Source: Blastopirellula sediminis (GTDB lineage Bacteria; Planctomycetota; Planctomycetia; Pirellulales; Pirellulaceae). From it: a stretch of DNA of 64,000 nucleotides. Position 1 is the first letter of the stretch. The number at the start of each line of letters is the position of its first letter. Under the pieces are notes generated by a model, which had not been told where the DNA came from, did no database searches, and was given only the letters and a program-made list of their open reading frames with translations. Positions 1-7,348 of this stretch are shown here, piece by piece. A program made the position numbers and the translations under genes. The stretch is from the NCBI RefSeq assembly GCF_020966755.1, contig NZ_JAJKFT010000010.1, positions 2,816,720 through 2,880,719 on the forward strand. Reading direction: 5' to 3'.

Positions 1-1383
1 GAACAGATAGTTGCGGCTCGCGCCCCCTTCGATCGCATAGCTGGCGAGCGTAAACGGCGCTCCGGCGAAACCGATGACCGGGATATGTTCCGGCATGTCG
101 GCTCGCGTTTGACGAACCGTTTCGATCACATAGTGGAGCGAGTCGGCGCTTTCCAGTTCGAGCACGCGATCAATGTCGGCGCTTTCACGAACCGGGTTGT
201 GAATGACCGGGCCTTCTCCGTGGGCGTATTCCAGGTCGAGACCCATCGGCTCGAGAATCGGCAGCAGGTCGGAGAAGATGATCGCCGCGTCGACGCCCAG
301 CTTCTTCACCGCGGTGCACATCACTTCGCTGCAGAGCTGCGGATTCTTGCAGAGCTCCAGGAAGGTGGTCTTGGCTCGCACTTCGCGATACTCAGCCATG
401 TAGCGTCCCGCTTGACGCATCAGCCAAACCGGCGTGACGTCGGTCGGCTCGCGACGGCAGGCTTTCATGAACGGGCTGTCGTACCATTTGGCGGTGCGGG
501 GATCGGCCTGGGGCGTGCTGGAGGACAAGACGGCTCTCACTTGTTTTTTGCGAACGAGAATAGCGTGGGACTGTTCGGCCGCCGCAGCGACCAGCGGTCC
601 CATTTTGGGATGGATCGGCTCCACGTCGACCGGCAGGCCGAACTCGCGGAGACGTTCGCTCATCGTCGGTCCAACCGAGGCGATGACGATGCTGCGCAGC
701 GCCGCGAGCAATTCGTCTTTGCGGCGCTGTTGTTCGGCCAGCTTCAGCAGATGGTTCAGCTGATTGGCCGAAGTGAACATGGCGACGTCGATGTCGCCGC
801 GAATGATTCGTTCCAGGTTCTTGGCGAGCGGCTGCGTGTCGAGCGGCAAGTCCCAGTCGTAGACGTGCAGCTGAACCACTTCGGCGCCGCGGGCTTCCAG
901 ACCGGCGATCAAGCTGGGATTCACGACGCCATATTCCTGCAAGCCGATCTTGAGATTGGCGATCGGGAACTGGGCGTCGAGCGTTTGCAGCAGTTCGCGC
1001 CATGTGTTCGGTTCGGGAACGCGAATCGTCGGCGTCAGCCCTTCCGCTTTCATCGCCGCCATCGGTTTGGGGCCGCGGACGATCGTGGGGATGTCGGAGA
1101 GAGCGTTCAGAAACTGCTGGCGATCGACGTGACGTTCGATCGCTTTCATCAGGTGCTGAAAGCCGACGCCGGTCATGAAGATGACGGCGTCGATCTGGCC
1201 GGTGATGACATGGTTGGCGAAGTCGATCGCGTCCCGGTTCTCGTCGAGCGGAACTTCACGCATCGAGGGGCTGACGAAGGCCTGGCCGCCGAACTTTTCG
1301 ATCAGCGATCCCATCTCTTCGCCCCGTCGACTTTCAAACGACGCGACGCGAAGCTGCTCGAAACTGCTTTTTCCCGATGCCAT
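1..1383 (-). CDS. hemDE: Uroporphyrinogen-III synthase / uroporphyrinogen decarboxylase fusion (3' end off window)
   Basis: One open frame of at least 461 codons reads from the ATG at 1383-1381 to the window edge. Residues 1 to about 275 look like HemD (opening MASGKSSFEQLRVASFESRR, later FMTGVGF and MFTSANQ), which cyclises hydroxymethylbilane to uroporphyrinogen III. From about residue 300 the same frame becomes HemE: DSPFMKACRREPTDVTPVWL, then RQAGRYM near residue 323, IFSDLLPILEPMG, and GFAGAPFTLASY close to the edge. HemE decarboxylates that product to coproporphyrinogen III, so consecutive haem-pathway steps are joined. I read codons across the junction (positions 466-567) and saw no stop or frame change. 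An internal HemE start at Met 466-468 cannot be excluded, but the HemD part would still have no stop of its own. The catalytic C-terminal half of HemE is not visible. Cytosolic. Confidence 0.88.
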   Translation of the reverse strand, partial: MASGKSSFEQLRVASFESRRGEEMGSLIEKFGGQAFVSPSMREVPLDENRDAIDFANHVITGQIDAVIFMTGVGFQHLMKAIERHVDRQQFLNALSDIPTIVRGPKPMAAMKAEGLTPTIRVPEPNTWRELLQTLDAQFPIANLKIGLQEYGVVNPSLIAGLEARGAEVVQLHVYDWDLPLDTQPLAKNLERIIRGDIDVAMFTSANQLNHLLKLAEQQRRKDELLAALRSIVIASVGPTMSERLREFGLPVDVEPIHPKMGPLVAAAAEQSHAILVRKKQVRAVLSSSTPQADPRTAKWYDSPFMKACRREPTDVTPVWLMRQAGRYMAEYREVRAKTTFLELCKNPQLCSEVMCTAVKKLGVDAAIIFSDLLPILEPMGLDLEYAHGEGPVIHNPVRESADIDRVLELESADSLHYVIETVRQTRADMPEHIPVIGFAGAPFTLASYAIEGGASRNYLF

Positions 1384-1496
1384 CAATTCGATTCCCCGGT
1401 CGAACACGGAAACACTGACGCCCGTAAGCGTTCAATTGTACGGGCAACCGGGCGTTTCGTCGTTGGGGGGACCCCAGGGGAAGTTTGGGCGGGATT

Positions 1497-3161
1497 CTAG
1501 CGGTTTTCGGGGCGGATCAGCAGTTCTGGCTTGTCCAGGAACATGTAGTGCCCGTGGTCGGCGGTCACGATCAGAACCGACTCGTTCCAGTTGCTGTTCG
1601 CTTCGACCCAATCGGTGATCGCTTTCACCGCAGCGTCGCCGCTGTTGACGGCGCCGATCGACGCGTCGATGTTGTTGGAGTGGTTGGCCCAGTCGACGTC
1701 CCCTGATTCGACCAACAGCCAGAAGCCCTTGTCGTTTTTCGAGAGAACTTCGATCGCCGCTTTGGTCATGTCGACCAGCGTCGGGTTTTCCTTCAGGTCG
1801 GCTTCGTCATACGCGATCGCCTTCTTGGCGACGCCGATCGCCGGATGGAAATCCCCTTCGGCCGAACGGAACGGCAAGTGACCGGCGCCGTCTCCCGAGC
1901 CGCCGACGCCGAAGTAGCCGAGGAGTCGCTCGCCCGACTTCGCCGCTTTGGCGGCTGCGGCGTCGAGAACCTGTTTGCCATCTTCGCCGGGGGTGCGAGT
2001 CGCGACGATATACTTGCCTCCGTTGTCGATATTCGCCTTCTTCAGATCTTCGTCGGCCAGGTACTTGTTGCCGCTCTCGTAGTTTTTGCCTTGGCCTTTG
2101 TCGTTGGGCGCGTTGACGCCGTATCCGGCGCCGATCACGACGTCCAAGCCGCGAAGCGGATCTTTCGGGTTGCTCGACGAGGGCAAACCGAGCATGTCGC
2201 GCGAGATGTCTTGGTAGTCGTTGCGGGTCACGTTGTAGGCGTACGACGAAGCAGGGGTCGCGTGGCTGATCGGCACGCTGGTGACCGCGCCGGCCAGGTA
2301 ACCTTGTTCTTGGGCCAGGTGGGCGATCGTCTTCGGGCGTTCGCCATGCGGGCCGACGCCGATCGCGGCGTTGTACGTTTTAATGCCTCCCATCATGCTC
2401 GTCGCGCTGCTGGCCGAGTCGGTATAGGAGTGCTTCACGCCATCCTTGGTGCTCGACTTGCCGATCAGATAGAGGATGTCGGTCGGCTGTTCCCAGGGAC
2501 CCGATCCGGCTTGCGTGACGTCGTAACCGCCAAAGAGTCCGCCGCCGGCGCTCTTGACGATTTGTTTGTTGACGTCGAAATCGGCGTCATCGCAAAACGG
2601 GCTGGTCACCATCAAACCGAACTGCGTGGTGCCGCCAGCGGCGTATTCCTGGAAGTGCGTTCCTTTCCCACGACCTTCGGTGTAGGGAATCTTTTGCGTG
2701 TTCCAGATCGCCGCGGCTTGGGTCGTTTGCCAGTCCATGCCGTCGAAGACGACCAGAAAGATGTTTTTCTTGCCTGCGTCGAGCGCCGCCTTTTGCAGAT
2801 CAAAGATGTTGGTTTGATCCATGTAGTCGGCGTTGGGGTTTACGGTCGCTTCGGTCGGCTTGCCGAAGATGCCGCGGAGCTTGTTTTCGCTACGGTAGAC
2901 GCTGTTTTCGCCGGTATAGCTGTTCAGATCGATGCCGGCCGGTTGTCCTTTGGTTCCAAAGGTATAGACCGGAATCAGGCGATTCGAGTGGCTCGTCCAC
3001 GAACTGTACTTCTGCGCATCGGGACCCCAGTGAGCCGCATCCGAGTGGTTAGTAGTAATGCCTTGCTCTTGAAGCTGATGGATGTAGTCGCCGCCGAAAG
3101 CGGTCGAGACAATCACGCCGAGCAGAAACGAAAGCAATACGGCAAAGAACTTGCGGTCCAA
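1497..3161 (-). CDS. Exported alkaline phosphatase (PhoA superfamily)
   Basis: A protein of 554 residues. The N-terminus MDRKFFAVLLSFLLGVIVSTAFG is a Sec signal peptide or anchor, placing the enzyme outside the cytoplasmic membrane. Family landmarks in order: metal-binding FLVVFDGMDW near residue 137, the nucleophile region YTDSASSATSM near residue 245, the metal ligands GDVDWANHSNN near residue 485, and TADHGHYMF near residue 530. These are the zinc/metal and serine-nucleophile motifs of alkaline phosphatases that hydrolyse phosphomonoesters. The C-terminus ends soon after the last metal motif, as in short bacterial members. The gene is co-directional with the hemDE fusion downstream (113-base gap), but no functional link is evident. 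Substrate unknown. Confidence 0.85.
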   Translation of the reverse strand: MDRKFFAVLLSFLLGVIVSTAFGGDYIHQLQEQGITTNHSDAAHWGPDAQKYSSWTSHSNRLIPVYTFGTKGQPAGIDLNSYTGENSVYRSENKLRGIFGKPTEATVNPNADYMDQTNIFDLQKAALDAGKKNIFLVVFDGMDWQTTQAAAIWNTQKIPYTEGRGKGTHFQEYAAGGTTQFGLMVTSPFCDDADFDVNKQIVKSAGGGLFGGYDVTQAGSGPWEQPTDILYLIGKSSTKDGVKHSYTDSASSATSMMGGIKTYNAAIGVGPHGERPKTIAHLAQEQGYLAGAVTSVPISHATPASSYAYNVTRNDYQDISRDMLGLPSSSNPKDPLRGLDVVIGAGYGVNAPNDKGQGKNYESGNKYLADEDLKKANIDNGGKYIVATRTPGEDGKQVLDAAAAKAAKSGERLLGYFGVGGSGDGAGHLPFRSAEGDFHPAIGVAKKAIAYDEADLKENPTLVDMTKAAIEVLSKNDKGFWLLVESGDVDWANHSNNIDASIGAVNSGDAAVKAITDWVEANSNWNESVLIVTADHGHYMFLDKPELLIRPENR

Positions 3162-3526
3162 AGCGACACCTAAAGGAATGAAAGTGGAGGGCTAAGGCTG
3201 GAGGGCAAACCGAAAATTATAGTTGGGAAGACTTTTCCGAAAATGACTCTACCGGACGTCTCTTGTCGTAAAAGTGAAGAAATCTAGTTCATTTTGCGAA
3301 GAAATGCGTTGTTGTCCCCCGAAAATATCGAGGTTTGCGGCTCGCCGTTAACGCGAAAAGGCGCCCCAAAATGATCTACTTAAAAAACCGTAGAAACTTT
3401 GCCGCGCATCTGCCAGATCGTTGACCGATATCCAGCAGGCCCCTACCATAAGGTCGTAAACAGTCAACGACTTGCGTCGACTCCTCCTTTCGCTGTTGCG
3501 CGGCATCTTTTCCCCTTCTGCCCCCT
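3162..3526. other. Divergent intergenic region
   Basis: 365 bases between the divergently read phosphatase gene and the VWA/ExbB operon. It is AT-richer than its neighbours and must hold promoters for both, but I could not assign convincing -35/-10 pairs. No ORF with a recognisable product. Confidence 0.5.
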
Positions 3527-4567
3527 ATGCAGCTTACCTGCTTTTATTGCGGCAACGTCCTGCGAGCCACCGCCGACCAGTTGGGCGGCGAGGTCGTTTG
3601 TCCTCATTGTCATAAGGTGGTACGGCTTCCCGAAGCTGAAGCTCTCGCCTCGGACCAGCCGCACCACGAAGGCTCTCTATTTCACTCCTGGCTGAACGAC
3701 GGGATTTCCGGATTCATTTCGTTCATTATTCATGCCGGGTTGTTGATCCTTTTCGCCTCGGTCACGTGCAACTTCCAATCGTCCACAACCGGCGACGGGG
3801 TCGACGTGATGATCGGCGACATGCCGGAAGTGAGCCTGGACGATTCCGGCGGCGATTCGCTAGATACCGTTGCGGCGGCAAGTGAAGTCTCCGAAACGGT
3901 CGAAGTCGACGAACTCTTAAATGAAGTCGCTCCACCAAGCGCCGAGCCGACCGATATCGGCGAACTGATCGATACCGCAGCGCTGACGCCGAGCGGCGCG
4001 ATGGGTGGCGGGATTGGCTCGTTAGCGACGATCGGCGGTGGAGGTAGCGGCGTCGGCGCCGGCGCTTCGTTCATGGGACTGCGAGCCGCAGGCCGCCGTT
4101 TCTGTATCATTGCCGACTGTTCCGGTTCGATGTCCGGCCCCAAGCTCGACTACGTGAAAGAAGAGATTCTGGAAACGGTCTCCAGCTTGCCGCGGGACGC
4201 CCAGTTCCAGGTCGTCTTTTTCCAATCGCAGGCGGTTCCTTTTCCGCAAACCGGTTGGCGTCACCCCAAACGTGATTTCAATGCGTTATCGGAATGGCTG
4301 AAAACGGTTGGACCGGCCGGCGGAACCAATCCGCTGCCGGCGTTTGAGATCGCACTGAAGTACTCTCCGCGGCCAGACGCGATCTTCTTCATGACCGACG
4401 GTCTGTTTGAAGACAATGTTGTGGGGGAAGTGAAACGACTCAACGATATGGGTGACGGCAAAGTTAAAGTTCATGCGATTTCCTTCATGGATCGCAGCGC
4501 CGAGCCGCTGATGCGCCAAATCGCCGCCGAGTCTGGAGGGGAGTATCGCCATGTGCAGGCGTTCTAG
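3527..4567 (+). CDS. Zinc-ribbon / transmembrane / von Willebrand factor A protein
   Basis: 346 residues, first gene of an eight-gene operon. The N-terminus has a zinc ribbon (CFYC at residues 5-8, CPHC near 26), then a hydrophobic span (GFISFIIHAGLLILFASV, about 63-80), an acidic and glycine-rich linker, and a C-terminal VWA domain. The VWA domain has the MIDAS motif DCSGSMS near residue 201, the threonine segment AGGTNPLP and the aspartate segment FMTDGLF, so metal-dependent ligand binding should be intact. Expected topology is zinc ribbon inside and VWA domain outside. The next gene starts within the last 17 bases, suggesting translational coupling. VWA proteins often pair with AAA ATPases; here the partners are ExbB/ExbD, which is unusual. 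Ligand unknown. Confidence 0.8.
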   Translation: MQLTCFYCGNVLRATADQLGGEVVCPHCHKVVRLPEAEALASDQPHHEGSLFHSWLNDGISGFISFIIHAGLLILFASVTCNFQSSTTGDGVDVMIGDMPEVSLDDSGGDSLDTVAAASEVSETVEVDELLNEVAPPSAEPTDIGELIDTAALTPSGAMGGGIGSLATIGGGGSGVGAGASFMGLRAAGRRFCIIADCSGSMSGPKLDYVKEEILETVSSLPRDAQFQVVFFQSQAVPFPQTGWRHPKRDFNALSEWLKTVGPAGGTNPLPAFEIALKYSPRPDAIFFMTDGLFEDNVVGEVKRLNDMGDGKVKVHAISFMDRSAEPLMRQIAAESGGEYRHVQAF

Positions 4568-5675
4568 TCCGACCTTACTCCTTGCGATCTCGGCAGCGCT
4601 GTTCGCCATCTTGTGGTCGGCGACGCCGGCGTGGGCAGATCGGCTGATCCTGCGCAACCTCGAAATCCTCAACAACATCAACGTGGTCTCCCTGGACGAA
4701 GACGGGGTCAACGTCGAAGGGCAGGGGATCATCGGTTGGGATCAGATCGAACGAGGGACCGTCGGCAACAAGCAGGCCGAGTTCGACAAGCTGCTGAAGG
4801 ACCTGGGCGGACCGTTGTTCCGTCTTCGTCAACGGCTCAGCGTCGGCGACTACAGCGGTTTATCCGAACAAGCCGAGGCGTTATTTTCCACGTACGCCAA
4901 GCGAGAAAGCGAAACCGCCTATCTCGTCTGCCAGGCGACGATGTGGAGCCGACAAGCGCTCGGCCGTCCTGCTGCGGCGCTGGAAGCCTATTTCCGCTGT
5001 CTGCGTATGCTCCGCAGCAAAGCGGGTTTGGCCTCGACCTTGCCCGGCGGCCGGAAGTTGAGCTTCGATACGGCGACCGGTTTGTCCCCTGAGTTGGAAC
5101 CGATCTTCTTCGACTCGGCCGAAGCCCAAGCCGCATTACCGGCCGTGAAGGCGGCCGCGCAAGATTTGCAGCCTCCCTTGCCGCAGGCGGCGTTCGTCTA
5201 CGTCGGTTCGTTGGCGATCTCGGCCGGCGACATGCCGCTGGCCGAAAAGTCGTTTGAAAACCTGCGTGCCGACAATCCTTTGGTCGCCGACTGGCGCGTG
5301 ATCGCGCCGGCCATGGAGGACCTAACGCGGGGAGAAAATTCGCAAGCGATCGTCCAGCTCGAAGCGCGAGTGCCGGGGATGCATCCCTTCAACCGCGGCA
5401 TCGCCCACTATCTGTTGGGGAAGGCGCGAACTGCGGACGTGATGACGTCGGCGGTCGAAAAGGGAGTGCTCGACTTCCTCTACGTGCCGGCGATCGAAGG
5501 CGCAAGACGGCCGGAGTTGTCGGCCGCTGCGTTGTACGACGCGATGAACGCCTTGAAAAAAACAGGCGATACGAAACAAGCGGGGAATCTGCGGAAAGAA
5601 CTTTTAACGAACTATAGCGGCGCCTATTTCGGACAAAAGCTGCGTGACCAAATCAACCGCGGCGAAGACCACTGA
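4551..5675 (+). CDS. Exported tetratricopeptide-like protein of the ExbB/ExbD operon
   Basis: 374 residues. A signal peptide (SPTLLLAISAALFAILWSATPAWA) predicts export. Residues about 30-70 (LILRNLEILNNINVVSLDEDGV) look like a small SH3-like beta unit, also suggested in the last protein of the operon. The remainder is alpha-helical with TPR-like pairs, e.g. QALGRPAAALEAYFRCLRML and ISAGDMPLAEKSFENLRADN. The start codon lies inside the end of the VWA gene and only 9 bases separate its stop from the ExbB gene. It is probably a periplasmic scaffold partner of the channel complex; that role is inferred from context. No catalytic motif seen. Confidence 0.7.
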   Translation: MCRRSSPTLLLAISAALFAILWSATPAWADRLILRNLEILNNINVVSLDEDGVNVEGQGIIGWDQIERGTVGNKQAEFDKLLKDLGGPLFRLRQRLSVGDYSGLSEQAEALFSTYAKRESETAYLVCQATMWSRQALGRPAAALEAYFRCLRMLRSKAGLASTLPGGRKLSFDTATGLSPELEPIFFDSAEAQAALPAVKAAAQDLQPPLPQAAFVYVGSLAISAGDMPLAEKSFENLRADNPLVADWRVIAPAMEDLTRGENSQAIVQLEARVPGMHPFNRGIAHYLLGKARTADVMTSAVEKGVLDFLYVPAIEGARRPELSAAALYDAMNALKKTGDTKQAGNLRKELLTNYSGAYFGQKLRDQINRGEDH

Positions 5676-5684
5676 GGAACAAGC

Positions 5685-6479
5685 ATGAGACGCACCATAG
5701 GAGCCCGCGCCATTTTGGCGTACGCATTCGTCTTGATGGCCGGCGTGTACGGCATGACGCTGCTGGCTCAAGAGAATCCACCGGCCGGCGAAACGTTGTC
5801 GGTCGAGGAAACGGTCGAAGCGCCGGTTGAAGAAGACTCGACGCCGCAGCGGACGCTGCTTGATACGCTGATGGACGGCGGCGTGGTCGGCGCCTTGATC
5901 GGCATCTTGTCGATCGTCGCGGTCGGCTTCATCGTCGAGCACTTCCTCACGATTCGCAAAGAAGTGTTGATGCCGGAGGATATCGCCGTCAATCTCAGCG
6001 AACTGGTGGAGGAAGGGAGAGTCGACGAAGCGATCGAGGTTTGTCAGCACCCTGCCAGTCGCAGCTTGTTGGCGTACGTCGTCGAAGCGGGGCTCGCCCG
6101 GTATCGCAGTTCCGAGTTCGGTTTCGCCGAGTACAAAGCGGCGGTCGAAGAGGCGGGGGAAGAGCAAACCGGCCAGCTCTACCGCAAGATTGAGGTGCTC
6201 GGCCTGATTGGTCAGATCGCGCCGATGCTGGGGCTGACCGGTACGGTGCTCGGTATGATCAACGCGTTCAACACGATCGCCGCGACCGACGGGGCGCCCA
6301 AACCGGCGGAGCTTGCCGAAGCGATCGGCCAGGCGCTGGTCACCACGTTGTTGGGACTGGTCGTTGCGATTCCGGCGATGGTCGCTTACAGCTTCTTCGG
6401 CAACCGGATCGACTCGCTCGTTTCGGAAGCGGGTAAACGAGTCGAACAGATTCTGACTCCGCTCGGCCGTCGCCGCTAA
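5685..6479 (+). CDS. MotA/TolQ/ExbB-type proton channel protein
   Basis: 264 residues. An N-terminal hydrophobic segment (residues about 8-28) is followed by an acidic stretch of some 35 residues not found in minimal ExbB. Then come the three family membrane spans: GGVVGALIGILSIVAVGFIV near 65, LIGQIAPMLGLTGTVLGMI near 179, and VTTLLGLVVAIPAMVAYSFF near 218. The PMLGLTGTVLGMI and ALVTTLLGLVVAIPAM segments are the signature of TolQ/ExbB, which form a pentamer around an ExbD/TolR dimer and use proton flow to drive mechanical work. Followed immediately by two ExbD genes, giving a complete motor set. No TonB-like gene is present, so the output partner is probably another product of this operon. 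Confidence 0.9.
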   Translation: MRRTIGARAILAYAFVLMAGVYGMTLLAQENPPAGETLSVEETVEAPVEEDSTPQRTLLDTLMDGGVVGALIGILSIVAVGFIVEHFLTIRKEVLMPEDIAVNLSELVEEGRVDEAIEVCQHPASRSLLAYVVEAGLARYRSSEFGFAEYKAAVEEAGEEQTGQLYRKIEVLGLIGQIAPMLGLTGTVLGMINAFNTIAATDGAPKPAELAEAIGQALVTTLLGLVVAIPAMVAYSFFGNRIDSLVSEAGKRVEQILTPLGRRR

Positions 6480-6494
6480 CAGGAGGCGACCGCC

Positions 6495-6911
6495 GTGAGA
6501 CTTTGCAAAAGTCGCAATCGTCATTTGCCCGAGATGAACATCACGCCGATGATCGACGTGACGTTTCTGCTGCTCATCTTTTTCGTGACCGTGACGCAAG
6601 TGTCGCAGGCCAACCGCGAGCAATTGCAGTTGCCCAAGCAAGCGGGCGAAAAGGATCAGGATCGCTCGACGCTGACGATCAACATTGATCGCCCGGGCCG
6701 AATGTCGGTCGCCGGCGCGGCCGTCGATCGAGCCGACCTGGCGGCGCTGGTCGCCGCCGAACTGGAAAAAGTGGGGGGAGACCCGCGTCAGATCAATATC
6801 TTGGTCCGGATGGATCAAGGAGCGGAAACGCGAGCGATCAACCAATTGGTCGATCAGTTCGAACAGTTTGACGTCAAGATCGTAGAACTCGCCGTCGAAA
6901 CGCCGCAGTAA
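6495..6911 (+). CDS. ExbD/TolR-family protein 1
   Basis: 138 residues, GTG start at 6495 with an AGGAGG ribosome site at 6481-6486. A short cytosolic tail leads into MNITPMIDVTFLLLIFFVTV; the Asp in PMIDV is the conserved proton-carrying residue of the ExbD/TolR span. The rest is a periplasmic ExbD domain (STLTINIDRPGRMSV, RQINILVRMDQGA, FDVKIVELAVE). With the preceding channel gene it should form a stator. It differs clearly from the next ExbD, so the pair may form a heterodimer; this is inference. Confidence 0.88.
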   Translation: MRLCKSRNRHLPEMNITPMIDVTFLLLIFFVTVTQVSQANREQLQLPKQAGEKDQDRSTLTINIDRPGRMSVAGAAVDRADLAALVAAELEKVGGDPRQINILVRMDQGAETRAINQLVDQFEQFDVKIVELAVETPQ

Positions 6912-6922
6912 AGGAACGTCAC

Positions 6923-7348
6923 GTGAAACTAAGCGCCCACCGTACGACGCGCGACAAGAAGATCGACTTGAACATGACGAGCATGATCGACGTCGTGTTC
7001 CTGCTGCTGATCTTCTTTATCGTGACCGCTAGCTTTACGCCGACCGAACGTCGACTCGACGTCGCCGTCCAATCGGCCAATCCCTCCGCGGCGCAGGCGA
7101 GCGACTTTGATCCCGCGATCGTCGACGTGACGACGGTCGGCGACAGTTTCGGCTACAAACTCGGTAGCCGCACCTTTACGACGCAGGATGAACTGGAAGA
7201 AGTGCTGATCGCGTTTCCCGATAAGTCGGCGCCAGCAGTCGTGCGAGGGCAGGACGAGGCCCCATATGGAATGGTTTCCGCCGCGATCCAAGCGTGCAAG
7301 AATGCAGGTTTTCACGGAGTCCGTTATCAACCGTTCACCGGCAAATAG
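6923..7348 (+). CDS. ExbD/TolR-family protein 2
   Basis: 141 residues, GTG start, 11 bases after the first ExbD gene. The membrane span NMTSMIDVVFLLLIFFIVTA carries the conserved Asp. The periplasmic part (VTTVGDSFGYKL, PAVVRGQDEAPYGMV, AIQACKNAGFHGVRYQPF) is a standard ExbD fold. Its end overlaps the start of the next gene. Two ExbD copies beside a single ExbB is common in Planctomycetes and Myxobacteria; the partner division of labour is unknown. Confidence 0.88.
   Translation: MKLSAHRTTRDKKIDLNMTSMIDVVFLLLIFFIVTASFTPTERRLDVAVQSANPSAAQASDFDPAIVDVTTVGDSFGYKLGSRTFTTQDELEEVLIAFPDKSAPAVVRGQDEAPYGMVSAAIQACKNAGFHGVRYQPFTGK

Noticed and set aside
85-1500. A 471-codon plus-strand frame
   Set aside because: It is antisense to the hemDE fusion, which has clear HemD and HemE motifs on the minus strand; the plus product has no family features.
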